Source: Pseudomonadales bacterium
GTDB lineage: Bacteria > Pseudomonadota > Gammaproteobacteria > Pseudomonadales > Azotimanducaceae
Assembly: GCA_017854255.1 (NCBI GenBank)
Contig: JAFMIA010000014.1
Location: 1 to 56,000 of the forward strand
Direction: 5' to 3'
Length of the DNA: 56,000 nucleotides
Made by a program: the position numbers and the translations under genes. The notes below the pieces were generated by a model. The model was not told the origin of the DNA and did no database searches. It saw nothing but the letters and a program-made list of their open reading frames with translations. This document shows, one piece after another, positions 8,198 through 16,513 of the stretch (its first letter is position 1; each line of letters starts with the position of its first letter).

Positions 8198-8216
8198 ATC
8201 GAAAAATTTTGATATA
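8195..8216. promoter_or_regulatory. Putative SahR operator 2
   Basis: TATATC at 8195-8200 and GATATA at 8211-8216 form the ends of a 22-bp imperfect palindrome; its core TATCGA-N6-TTGATA differs from operator 1 by one base. It overlaps the possible -10 element and ends 5 bases before the regulator's start codon, so binding would repress the regulator-ahcY transcript. Confidence 0.65.
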
Positions 8217-8221
8217 GCTCA

Positions 8222-9202
8222 ATGAACGCCCAACCTTTACCAACCCCAACCGCCCCCGCAGCCATTCTTGCGCTGTCAAAAGCTTTTGCAGATCCCTTAC
8301 GCCTGGACGTCTTGCGACTGCTCCAAAACAACTCGTTCGGGGTGATGGAGCTTTGTCACATTACCACGACGCCCCAATCGGGCATGAGCCATCACTTAAA
8401 AATTCTCACCGGGTGCGGCCTGCTTGAAACAAAGCGCGAAGGCACCTCCATATTTTATCGTCGCGCGATGTTACCGCAGAACGGTTTCTTGAGCGATCTG
8501 ACAAAAACCTTCTTAGAAACCCTTGACCAAACAGCCTTATCACCTGAGTTGCTTAAAACCCGTCAGGAAATCTACGATGACCGTAGTCAACAATCGGCTG
8601 ACTTTTTTAAGCGCTGCGCGGCACAGCTGAAGGAAAATCAGGATCTTGTCGCATCCTTCGAGCACTACTCGGGGTGTGTGGGAGACTTAATCGGCAACGA
8701 AAACCTCCCAAGAGAAACCCGGGTTATTGAAATCGGCGCGGGCGAAAGCCCATTACTCACAAGCCTTTCAAGCACTTTTAAGTCCGTCCTGGTTGTTGAT
8801 AACTCGGCCGAAATGCTCAAGAAGACCAAAGCAAGGGTACAACAAGAACAGCTTAAGAACGTTCACTTCATGCTGCAAGATTACGACACCCTGACCCTAG
8901 ATTTCCCGGCGGACCTATTGGTCTGCAACATGGTGCTCCATCACTTACCGGCGCCCGCCGCCTTTTTTCAAAAAGCAGCTGGACTCATCAAGCCAAAGGG
9001 CAAGCTGCTGTTAATTGACCTTTGCCCGCACCAACAAGACTGGACCCGGGACATTTGCGGGGACCTTTGGCTTGGATTCGAACCTGACGATCTCGATCTT
9101 TGGGCGAGCGCATCTGGCTTTCAGCGCGGGCAGGGCGCGTTCCTTGGTTTGAAAAATGGTTTTCAACTACAGCTGAAAATTTTCACAGCACATTCACTTT
9201 AA
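8222..9202 (+). CDS. sahR: ArsR-family regulator fused to a SAM methyltransferase domain (SahR type)
   Basis: A 326-residue two-domain protein. Residues about 10-85 are an ArsR winged-helix domain (LRLDVLRLLQ, then SGMSHHLKILTGCGLL as recognition helix and YRR at the wing). The usual ArsR metal-binding cysteine pair is absent. Residues about 165-300 are a class I methyltransferase fold (VIEIGAGESPLL at about 168, LLVCNMVLHHLP). ArsR-family SahR regulators are known to repress S-adenosylhomocysteine hydrolase and methionine-cycle genes in proteobacteria. The position 21 bp before ahcY and two matching operators upstream support that role here. The methyltransferase fold probably serves as the SAM/SAH sensor; that is inference. 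No ribosome binding site precedes the ATG, so the mRNA leader may be very short. Confidence 0.8.
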   Translation: MNAQPLPTPTAPAAILALSKAFADPLRLDVLRLLQNNSFGVMELCHITTTPQSGMSHHLKILTGCGLLETKREGTSIFYRRAMLPQNGFLSDLTKTFLETLDQTALSPELLKTRQEIYDDRSQQSADFFKRCAAQLKENQDLVASFEHYSGCVGDLIGNENLPRETRVIEIGAGESPLLTSLSSTFKSVLVVDNSAEMLKKTKARVQQEQLKNVHFMLQDYDTLTLDFPADLLVCNMVLHHLPAPAAFFQKAAGLIKPKGKLLLIDLCPHQQDWTRDICGDLWLGFEPDDLDLWASASGFQRGQGAFLGLKNGFQLQLKIFTAHSL

Positions 9203-9223
9203 CACCCAACCTTAGGAGTCATC

Positions 9224-10585
9224 ATGACCGATTATAAAGTAGCCGATATTAGCCTCGCCGATTTTGGCCGAGCAGAAATTGAACTGGCTGAAGCAGAAAT
9301 GCCAGCGCTGATGAAGCTGCGAGCCAAATACCGAACCGAACAACCCTTAAAAGGCGCCAAAGTTTTGGGTTGTATCCACATGACAATCCAGACCGCCGTT
9401 CTCATTGAGACCTTGGTTGATTTGGGTGCAGAAGTGCGCTGGTCGTCTTGCAACATTTTTTCAACCCAAGATCATGCTGCCGCGGCAATCGCTGCCAGCG
9501 GTATTGGTGTTTTCGCATGGAAGGGTCAGACCGAAGAAGAATTTCTCTGGTGTATTGAGCAAACCATCTTAAAAGATGGCAAGCCTTGGGATGCCAATAT
9601 GATCTTAGATGACGGCGGCGACCTGACTGAAATGGTGCATAACAAATACCCAGATCTATTAGCGGCGATACACGGTATTACAGAAGAAACCACGACCGGG
9701 GTCCACAGACTCCAAGAAATGCTCAAAGCCGGCGAACTTAAAGTACCCGCCATTAATGTCAACGACTCTGTTACCAAATCCAAAAACGATAACAAGTATG
9801 GTTGTCGACACAGCCTGAACGACGCAGTCAAGCGTGCAACCGACATGCTCATGGCGGGTAAAAAGGCCTTGGTCATTGGTTATGGCGATGTTGGTAAAGG
9901 CTCGGCTCAAAGTCTTCGCCAGGAAGGCATGATTGTCCGCGTCACAGAAATCGACCCTATTTGCGCCATGCAAGCCTGCATGGACGGCTACGAAGTCGTG
10001 TCTCCCTATATCAATGGCATTAACACCGGTAAAAAAGAAGATATCGATCTACGATTGATGCAAGGCACCGATATGATTGTGACCTGCACCGGCAACGTCA
10101 ATGTGTGCGATGAGAATTTGTTGGCAACGGTTGCGAGCAACGCGGTCGTTTGTAACATCGGACACTTCGACACTGAGATCGATACACAGTTCATGCGCGA
10201 CAACTGGCGTTGGCAAGAAGTTAAACCGCAGGTTCATAAAATTTTCCGCAGCGACGATCCAACCGACTACATTTTGCTACTGTCAGAAGGCCGCTTGGTC
10301 AACCTTGGCAACGCGACCGGTCACCCGTCACGCATCATGGACGGCTCTTTCGCGAACCAAGTTTTAGCACAAATGTATCTGTTCGAACGTGCGTGGGCGA
10401 GTCATGATCCGATGCAGCGGCAACCGATCACGGTTGAGGTTTTGCCCAAAGCGCTCGATGAAGAGGTTGCGCAATACATGGTGGAAGGTTTTGGCGGGAC
10501 GATTACTCGACTGACTCAAAAGCAAGCTGATTACATTAACGTGCCTGGAGAAGGTCCTTTTAAATCTGAAGAATACAAGTACTAA
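9224..10585 (+). CDS. ahcY: Adenosylhomocysteinase
   Basis: A 453-residue cytoplasmic enzyme that reversibly splits S-adenosylhomocysteine into adenosine and homocysteine, removing the inhibitory product of methyltransferases. The NAD-binding loop [10 protein letters not shown] begins at 219, and the N-terminal [18 protein letters not shown] and the C-terminal [11 protein letters not shown] tail are typical. A good ribosome binding site (TAGGAG) precedes the ATG. It follows the SahR-type gene by 21 bp and is presumably in its operon. There is no space for an SAH riboswitch. Two hairpins follow the gene, the second an intrinsic terminator. Confidence 0.97.
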   Translation: MTDYKVADISLADFGRAEIELAEAEMPALMKLRAKYRTEQPLKGAKVLGCIHMTIQTAVLIETLVDLGAEVRWSSCNIFSTQDHAAAAIAASGIGVFAWKGQTEEEFLWCIEQTILKDGKPWDANMILDDGGDLTEMVHNKYPDLLAAIHGITEETTTGVHRLQEMLKAGELKVPAINVNDSVTKSKNDNKYGCRHSLNDAVKRATDMLMAGKKALVIGYGDVGKGSAQSLRQEGMIVRVTEIDPICAMQACMDGYEVVSPYINGINTGKKEDIDLRLMQGTDMIVTCTGNVNVCDENLLATVASNAVVCNIGHFDTEIDTQFMRDNWRWQEVKPQVHKIFRSDDPTDYILLLSEGRLVNLGNATGHPSRIMDGSFANQVLAQMYLFERAWASHDPMQRQPITVEVLPKALDEEVAQYMVEGFGGTITRLTQKQADYINVPGEGPFKSEEYKY

Positions 10586-10593
10586 GAACCTGC

Positions 10594-10615
10594 AAACCCA
10601 ACCCGCGTTGGGTTT
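10594..10615 (+). other. Hairpin downstream of ahcY
   Basis: AAACCCAAC at 10594-10602 and GTTGGGTTT at 10607-10615 form a perfect 9-bp stem with loop CCGC. No T-run follows, so it may protect the 3' end or act together with the terminator just downstream. Confidence 0.6.
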
Positions 10616-10624
10616 GGACTCGGC

Positions 10625-10669
10625 GTCTGAAGTCGGAGACAATAGTGTTTCGACTTCAGGCACCTTTTT
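10625..10669 (+). terminator. Intrinsic terminator between ahcY and tesB
   Basis: GTCTGAAGTCG at 10625-10635 pairs over 11 bp (one G-U) with 10651-10661, and TTTTT follows at 10665-10669. This should end the sahR-ahcY transcript. It overlaps a possible GTG start of tesB at 10645 and that start's GGAG (10635-10638), and it ends two bases before the tesB ATG. Confidence 0.7.
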
Positions 10670-10671
10670 CC

Positions 10672-11538
10672 ATGAAACAAGCGCTCTCAGATCTACTCAC
10701 GCTTTTAGACCTCGAACAAATTGAAACCAATCTCTTTCGCGGCGTCAGCCCCGATGAAGGTTGGCAACGCGTTTATGGCGGTCAAGTTATTGGTCAAGCA
10801 TTGGTCGCAGCATCCCGAACCGTCGACGATCCAAGTCGATCCGCACACTCTTTACATGGTTATTTTTTAAGACCGGGCGATACAACTTGTCCGATTCTGT
10901 ATCAGGTCGATCGCATCCGTGATGGCCGAAGTTTTACCACCCGACGCGTCAAAGCCATTCAGAAAGGCCAGGCGATCTTTAGCATGTCGGTTTCGTTTCA
11001 GGTTATGGAGGCAGGCCTAGAGCACCAAATGACCGCGCCCAGTGCGCCGCCGCCTGAAGACTGCAAAAGCGAAGAGATGCTGATGGATGAATACCTTCGC
11101 GACGTGCCAGAGGCTGACTCAACCTTTGTTAAACGCCCCCGTCCGATCGAGATGCGCTTTGCGGACCCAATGAATGATGCCAACCCGCAACCTCTGGCCC
11201 CAGAGCAAAGTGTCTGGATCAAAACCATCGATACGATGCCCGATGATGTTCGCTTGAATCAGTGCCTGCTTGCTTACGCCTCAGACATGACCTTGATCGA
11301 TACCAGTTACCGGCCCCATGCGATCAATTGGCGTCAAGATAATTTTCAGGTCGCCAGCTTGGATCATGCTATGTGGTTTCATCGCCCGTTTAAAACGGAT
11401 GAATGGCTTTTGTATCATCAAGACAGTCCCTACTCTGGCGGCGCCCGAGGCTTTAGTCGCGGCACCTTTTACGACACAGATGGCATTTTAGTGGCGTCGT
11501 GTGCACAAGAAGGTCTTATCCGGCTACACACGTCATGA
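10672..11538 (+). CDS. tesB: Acyl-CoA thioesterase II
   Basis: A 288-residue double-hotdog thioesterase that hydrolyses medium- and long-chain acyl-CoA; E. coli TesB has 286 residues. Matching blocks are GGQVIGQALVAA, SLHGYFLRPGD, LDHAMWFHRPF and GARGFSRGTFY. I start at the ATG because MKQALSDLLTLL aligns with the start of E. coli TesB. A GTG at 10645 with an ideally placed GGAG would add nine residues, but it lies inside the terminator hairpin. The next gene starts within the stop (ATGA), so the two are translationally coupled. Confidence 0.92.
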   Translation: MKQALSDLLTLLDLEQIETNLFRGVSPDEGWQRVYGGQVIGQALVAASRTVDDPSRSAHSLHGYFLRPGDTTCPILYQVDRIRDGRSFTTRRVKAIQKGQAIFSMSVSFQVMEAGLEHQMTAPSAPPPEDCKSEEMLMDEYLRDVPEADSTFVKRPRPIEMRFADPMNDANPQPLAPEQSVWIKTIDTMPDDVRLNQCLLAYASDMTLIDTSYRPHAINWRQDNFQVASLDHAMWFHRPFKTDEWLLYHQDSPYSGGARGFSRGTFYDTDGILVASCAQEGLIRLHTS

Positions 11539-12386
11539 TTCGGTATATCGAGCGAACCAAAGCCTATTATCGGGCGCAAGGGTTTGACCAGGACTACCAA
11601 TGGGCCACGAATACGCAGACGCCGTTCAGCAAACCCGCGAGGCCACTCAAATCTGCACGGATCACGCTTGTGACCACCGCTGTCGTTGAGCCCAGCATTC
11701 CCAAACCGATCCGGGCCGCTAAAAGCTATCGATTTTCTGACGTGCCTGCGCATTTCGACACCACTGAAGTGTCCTGGGACAAGATCACAACCCATACCAA
11801 CGACCGAGAATCCTACTTTCCGCTACACGCGCTCAACAAACGGGTTGCCGCGGGCGACATCGGCTCCCTCGCGCCAAGATTTCATTTTATCCCAACCGAA
11901 TATAGCCAGCGTCATACCCGCGATCAGGATGCCCCGCTGATTGCCCAGCACTGCCTCGAGGATGCCGTTGATCTCGCGATCCTGATTCCGTTGTGACCGG
12001 TTTGCCATCAAACCGTCAGTTTGGCGGCCAGAGCGCTAGAGTCCGCGGGGATTGCAACCGTTGTGATTGGCTCCGCGTTAGATATTTTGCAACAGGCTGG
12101 GACGCCCCGCATCGTCTTTAACGACTTACCTTTGGGGAACCCTGTTGGCAAACCGTTTGATCGAGCAATGCAAAATCAAACTCTCGAGGCCGCCCTCGAA
12201 CTGCTTTATCAGGCTCAAAATCCTGGCGTCGTTCAACAATTGCCGAACCAGTGGTCAGCGTCCGAGGACTGGCGAGACAATTTTATGGCCATCACAGCCT
12301 TTAATAGAGAACAGCTCTTATCCCTCGGTGACGAAAACCGGCGCCAGCGCCAACGCAATCGAGAACAGGGCTTGTTCCGGCCTTAA
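11535..12386 (+). CDS. GrdB/PrdB-like selenoprotein with in-frame selenocysteine TGA
   Basis: Read through the TGA at 11994-11996, this is one 283-residue protein of the glycine/sarcosine/betaine/D-proline reductase selenoprotein B family. The part before TGA (WDKITTHTNDRESYFPL, IGSLAPRFHFIPTEYSQR, then LAILIPL) and the part after it (PVCHQTVSLAARALESAGI, then NDLPLGNPVGKPFD) are the two halves of the same family in the same frame. The TGA gives U154-P-V-C157-H158, the family's UxxC redox motif; relatives without selenium have Cys there. A bacterial-type SECIS hairpin follows. Start: ATG overlapping the tesB stop. PrdB-like selenoproteins are known from marine bacteria, but their reaction in aerobes is not established. 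Downstream, the stop lies in a TTAA shared with the convergent gene. Translation needs selA-D, absent here. Confidence 0.9.
11994..12027 (+). promoter_or_regulatory. Selenocysteine TGA and putative bacterial SECIS element
   Basis: After the TGA (11994-11996), CCGTC at 12013-12017 pairs with GGCGG at 12023-12027 (one U-G) around the apical loop AGTTT at 12018-12022. The loop begins 21 nt after the TGA and has G at its second position, both as expected for SelB-binding SECIS elements. A competing hairpin, CGGTTT/AAACCG at 11998-12003 and 12010-12015, is too close to the TGA to fit the model. Confidence 0.65.
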
Positions 12387-13750
12387 TCATTCTCAACCGC
12401 ACGATTTTGCATGAGCGACCGCAAGGCAATAACCGTTCCGAGTACGCCCGAAATGACGGCTGGCCGAGGTTCGATCTGAAAAAGCGGCGAATGATGCGAT
12501 GGCAGAGACTGGCCCTTTGCTTCAAAAGCTGCAAAACGCGCTTGGGATGTGCCGCCTACCGAGAAATAAACACTGGGTATAACAGGATCCTGGGTGAAAA
12601 ACGGGAAATCTTCGCCGCCCATACCCTCTCGCTCATAGACAGCAATGATGTCCTCACCCAGCTCGTCCGCCCAAGCCTTGAGTACCTGACTCGCCAAATC
12701 GGCATTATTTTCAGTAACCGGCACGCCCCCTTTCATTTCAAGATAAGGCAACTGACTTTCTGGCAATCCACCCGCGCGCCCGATATTCACCGCGATGCGT
12801 TCAATCGCTGCGAGCAATAGGGTTCTGGTTTGCCCGGAATCTGACCGAACGGTTAACTCTAACCGCGCCTCTTCTCCGATGACATTGCGTTTGTTGCCGG
12901 CGCGAAAAACCCCAACGGTCACAACTGCCGGCTCTCGTGGCGAGACCTCCCGCGCGACAATGGTTTGCAGCGCCAACACGATCTGCGCGCCGATGACGAT
13001 CGGATCACGACCGCGATGCGGGCTCGCACCATGAGCCCCAATCCCCGGGACAACGATGTCCAAAGAATCGACCGCCGAATAAGCGGCGCCTCGGGATGCA
13101 AACAACTTCCCGGCCTCAATGTCCGCGGCAACATGAAACCCCAGCGCAAAGTCTGGCGTTCCAAAGCGCTGCCAAATGCCCGCGGCGCGCATGGCTGCAG
13201 CACCAGAATCCTTCCACTCCTCCGCCGGTTGCGCGATCAACATTAACGTGCCGGACCAGGTCTCTTTGTGCGCCGCCATTATCTGCGCTGTACCGATCAA
13301 GGAGGTGATATGAACATCGTGTCCGCAGGCATGCATGACCGGGAAACGCTGACCCTCTAAATTTTCCTGCACAACTTGCGACGCATAGGGTAAACCGCTG
13401 CGCTCTTTGACGGGCAAGGCGTCCATATCCGCCCGCATCATGACCAAGGGTCCAGCGCCATTGCGAAGCAGCGCAACAACCCCCGTCCTGGCAATGCCAG
13501 AATGCACCTCATAACCCAACGCGCTGAGTTCCTGAGCCATCCTTGCCGCCGTCTTAACCTCAACGAAAGACAGTTCCGGGTTGGCGTGAAAGTGTTTAAA
13601 CAGCTGATCAAGGGATTGATCATACAAGGCTGCCACCTCCTGCTGCAGCGGGTCCTGCGCCGCCAAAGCAACACTGGGCACAGCCCAAAAACAGAAGCTC
13701 ATAAACAACATGCGAAGGACTGAGTTCATCCAGTGGGCCATGATCTTCAT
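12383..13750 (-). CDS. Exported M20-family amidohydrolase
   Basis: A 455-residue metallo-amidohydrolase of the M20D group (hippurate hydrolase, IAA-amino-acid hydrolase, AbgA type), which removes acyl groups from amino acids. Metal-site motifs: RADMDALP at 106-113, HACGHDVH at 140-147, EEW at 177-179 and GGEDFPFF near the C-terminus. A signal peptide covers about residues 1-31 (hydrophobic stretch ending ALAAQ), so it acts in the periplasm, unlike many relatives. GAGG about 9 bases before the first ATG supports the start; later in-frame ATGs at codons 4 and 8 are possible. The gene is convergent with the selenoprotein and shares its TTAA stop. Substrate is not known. Confidence 0.85.
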   Translation of the reverse strand: MKIMAHWMNSVLRMLFMSFCFWAVPSVALAAQDPLQQEVAALYDQSLDQLFKHFHANPELSFVEVKTAARMAQELSALGYEVHSGIARTGVVALLRNGAGPLVMMRADMDALPVKERSGLPYASQVVQENLEGQRFPVMHACGHDVHITSLIGTAQIMAAHKETWSGTLMLIAQPAEEWKDSGAAAMRAAGIWQRFGTPDFALGFHVAADIEAGKLFASRGAAYSAVDSLDIVVPGIGAHGASPHRGRDPIVIGAQIVLALQTIVAREVSPREPAVVTVGVFRAGNKRNVIGEEARLELTVRSDSGQTRTLLLAAIERIAVNIGRAGGLPESQLPYLEMKGGVPVTENNADLASQVLKAWADELGEDIIAVYEREGMGGEDFPFFTQDPVIPSVYFSVGGTSQARFAAFEAKGQSLPSHHSPLFQIEPRPAVISGVLGTVIALRSLMQNRAVEND

Positions 13751-13877
13751 TTGTTATGCCTCGTTAATTGCTGTTCGTTCCTTACCGCTTATCCTCGCAC
13801 CCCGGTTTGGGCCGGTCGACACCCAATTTGGGGTCAAGCAACTTTACCAGCGCCGAGTGCCTGATTTGGCGCCAATC

Positions 13878-15125
13878 CTATTTAAGATTTAACAGTTCGA
13901 CGTATCGCTTAGCCAAGGCATCCTGGCGTGTTTCAAGGTCAACCCGCGCGCCATCAATCAAAACCGCCACAGGCGCCGAGGTCACCTCAAGTGGATCACC
14001 ATTCCAAATAACCAAATCAGCAATAGCGCCTACCTCGATTCGACCAAGGCCTTTAAGTCCCCAGATTTCGGCAGGCGCGGCGGTGATCGCCGTGATCGCC
14101 TGCTGCCAGGACAAACCCTGAGCCACAGCAATCCCTGCCGCCTGACTCAATGAGCGGGTTTCCGAGTAAGGCGAGCCCGAGAAAAAGGCAAAGCGCACCC
14201 CCGCTTCCGCCAATAACGTCGCTTGATCCAGCCGAGCTCCCAATCGATCAAAATTTTGCGGCAGGTTCTCCATAACATTAATCAAAACCGGAATATTGCC
14301 TGCCTTTAAAAGCGGCGCCACTTTCCAAGCTTCCGTCGCGCTCGCCAAAACCAGGCGCAGCGCCGGGTACGAACCAAAGGCCGTCACCACCTTAATGATG
14401 TCGGCCGCGCGATCAACCTGCACCACCAGCGGTACCTTGCCGCGCCGCACCGCCGACAACGCGACAAGATCCGATTCATCTAGGTTAAAAGACCGATTCT
14501 TGTTGGTATTGAAAGCCCGCGGCTGTTGATCATATCGCGCAGACTCCTCAAGCGCCTCAAGCGCCGCAGCAAGCGCACTGGACCGAGATCCCCCCGCTCG
14601 CCGCCGATCGCCCTCACGCAAATACAAATGCTGCGCCACCGTTTGCTGCTGCAAAAACGCAGCACCACGCGTAAATCGGACCAACGCGCTCTGACCAGCA
14701 TAATTGCTATCCCCCGCCTCCGGCACAATCAGACCGCGCGTGATGCCATCGTTACTGGCGATGGGGATGAGGCTTGAGTCTTCGTTTAAGGCCAAATAAA
14801 CCTGAAAGCCCGCCGTCATATCATCATCCACCTGCTCGCCGTCACGGCTTACGCCAAGGCCACTGACTTCGGCAAGACCGATGGTCGTGCCTGAATCAAT
14901 AAAACCGGCTGTCACCGGCTGATTTTCACCATCGAGAAAGGTGGCACCCGGGCTTGGCGCTAGGTCAGCGCCGATCTCCGTAATAATGCCATCTTCAACC
15001 CGAAGATCGACGATGACGCCAGATTCGAAGCTGGTTGTAAGCAGCCTTACGTTCTGAATCAGCAATTCATTCGCTGACAGGTTAGACATAACCAACATCG
15101 TAGTAACCAGGAGTAATCGTTTCAT
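13878..15125 (-). CDS. Exported amidohydrolase-like protein lacking the metal site
   Basis: A 415-residue protein of the amidohydrolase superfamily with a signal peptide (MKRLLLVTTMLVMSNLSANE). The first beta-strand motif, normally GFIDxHxH, here reads GFIDSGTTIGLAEV, so both metal-binding histidines are gone. The C-terminal part (LGRIEVGAIADLVIWNGDPLE) is the usual composite-domain end. The start ATG overlaps the stop of the upstream amidohydrolase (TGATG), so the two are made together. I infer a non-catalytic or differently acting partner of that enzyme. Similar tandem pairs occur in other marine gammaproteobacteria. The long stretch of about 120 residues after the lost motif contains alanine/arginine-rich helices. 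Confidence 0.8.
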   Translation of the reverse strand: MKRLLLVTTMLVMSNLSANELLIQNVRLLTTSFESGVIVDLRVEDGIITEIGADLAPSPGATFLDGENQPVTAGFIDSGTTIGLAEVSGLGVSRDGEQVDDDMTAGFQVYLALNEDSSLIPIASNDGITRGLIVPEAGDSNYAGQSALVRFTRGAAFLQQQTVAQHLYLREGDRRRAGGSRSSALAAALEALEESARYDQQPRAFNTNKNRSFNLDESDLVALSAVRRGKVPLVVQVDRAADIIKVVTAFGSYPALRLVLASATEAWKVAPLLKAGNIPVLINVMENLPQNFDRLGARLDQATLLAEAGVRFAFFSGSPYSETRSLSQAAGIAVAQGLSWQQAITAITAAPAEIWGLKGLGRIEVGAIADLVIWNGDPLEVTSAPVAVLIDGARVDLETRQDALAKRYVELLNLK

Positions 15126-16513
15126 CAAAACACCTCTTCGCGTTGACCCAGTTCAAAGTCGGTCACCGGACTCAGTCCAGCGGCTCGATCAAGGCGGCGA
15201 ACGCCATCAATGAACACTGTTTCGGCGCGTGCATAAACACTCATCGGCGGATGGCTCCAGAGCACCATATCCGCCATTTTACCGACTGCTAGGGTCCCAG
15301 TTTGATCGGCAACGCCAAGCGCTTGTGCCGCATTTCTTGTAATCCAGGTCAGCGCGACCGAGGCATCAACACGCAGACCCAACCGTTGCCCGGCAGCCAT
15401 CGCCTTTGCGGCCTCTTGATTCAAGCGTTGTATGCCTGTTGCCGAATCCGAATGAACAATGGCGCAAGCGCCAGCTGCTTGAACCATCGCGACGTTCTCT
15501 TTGATGCCGTCAAAGGACTCCAGTTTAAACTGCCACCAATCCGCCCACATTGCCGAGCAAATGTTATTCGCAGCCAAGAGATCGCCAATTTTGTAAGCCT
15601 CGACCGCATGGTGAAATGCGGTCACTTGGTAACCGAACTCGCGGCTCAAATCAATAATCTGGGCCATCTCATCTGCTCGGTAACAGTGGTTATGAACTAA
15701 AATTTCGCCCTTTAACACGCCAACCAAGGTTTCCATCTGCAAGTTGCGCTTAGGGGGCGAGGGCGGCTCCTTGTAATCTGATTCGCCCTCGTTGCTGGTA
15801 CGCCAAAGTTCGTACTCACCCAACGCTTTTTCAAAGCGTACCCATTTTTTTTGATATTCTTGCGCATCGATCCAGGCTTTTCGATAACCTGCAAAGTTGC
15901 CCATACGTGTTGAAGGGGACTGGGAGCGACCGCCATAAACCCGTTTTGGGTTTTCGCCGCACGCCATTTTCAAACCGTAGGGTGCGCCTGGGAACTTCAT
16001 ACCTTGGACCGTCCGCGACCAAATGTTTTTCAAAACGACGCTGCGCCCACCAAACAGATTCGCGGAACCCGGCAGCACTTGCAGGGTTGTGACGCCCCCA
16101 GCAAGGGCAAGCGGAAACTGTGGGTCTTGAGGCCAAACACTGTGCTCAGCCCAAACTTCAGCCGTCACGGGTGACGTGGCTTCGTTGCCATCACTGTGCG
16201 CCCGATATCCGGGCGACGGATAGTCCCCTAAATGACTATGGACATCGATCACGCCGGGCGTCAGCCAGCGGCCGCCCGCATTGATTTCGAGTGCATCACC
16301 GGGTGTTGGTTCGTCCATCCTGCCAATGGCCGCAATCTTGCCATCGGCCACCGATACCCAGCCGTTGAACTCGCCCTGCCCTTCGCCAATGTCAACGATT
16401 GCATGGGTCAGCACGAAAGCTGCATGGGGTGGCGGTTCATAGGTCGACGGATAATCAGCGCAAACTGCCCAACTCAATGCAACGCCTACAATCAATAGCC
16501 AAAGTTTTGTCAT
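15125..16513 (-). CDS. Exported metal-dependent amidohydrolase
   Basis: A 462-residue amidohydrolase-superfamily enzyme with signal peptide (MTKLWLLIVGVALSWAVCAD), probably acting in the periplasm. Metal ligands are visible: H92 and H94 in GVIDVHSHLGD, later histidines in LVHNHCYRADE and AFHHAVEAY, and the Asp of IVHSDSA. The composite domain ends with GTLAVGKMADMVLWSHPP. These features resemble imidazolonepropionase/enamidase-like hydrolases acting on C-N bonds. The ribosome binding site GAGGGGATC lies directly before the ATG. It is the first gene of a two-gene unit with the degenerate paralogue. Confidence 0.85.
   Translation of the reverse strand: MTKLWLLIVGVALSWAVCADYPSTYEPPPHAAFVLTHAIVDIGEGQGEFNGWVSVADGKIAAIGRMDEPTPGDALEINAGGRWLTPGVIDVHSHLGDYPSPGYRAHSDGNEATSPVTAEVWAEHSVWPQDPQFPLALAGGVTTLQVLPGSANLFGGRSVVLKNIWSRTVQGMKFPGAPYGLKMACGENPKRVYGGRSQSPSTRMGNFAGYRKAWIDAQEYQKKWVRFEKALGEYELWRTSNEGESDYKEPPSPPKRNLQMETLVGVLKGEILVHNHCYRADEMAQIIDLSREFGYQVTAFHHAVEAYKIGDLLAANNICSAMWADWWQFKLESFDGIKENVAMVQAAGACAIVHSDSATGIQRLNQEAAKAMAAGQRLGLRVDASVALTWITRNAAQALGVADQTGTLAVGKMADMVLWSHPPMSVYARAETVFIDGVRRLDRAAGLSPVTDFELGQREEVF

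Noticed and set aside
9203-9223. SAH riboswitch upstream of ahcY
   Set aside because: Only 21 bases separate the genes, too few for a riboswitch; control by operators upstream of the regulator explains the locus better.
11499-12386. Two separate short genes or a pseudogene at 11499-11996 and 12021-12386
   Set aside because: The two open frames are in the same register, separated by a TGA, and together match one selenoprotein family with the UxxC motif at the break.
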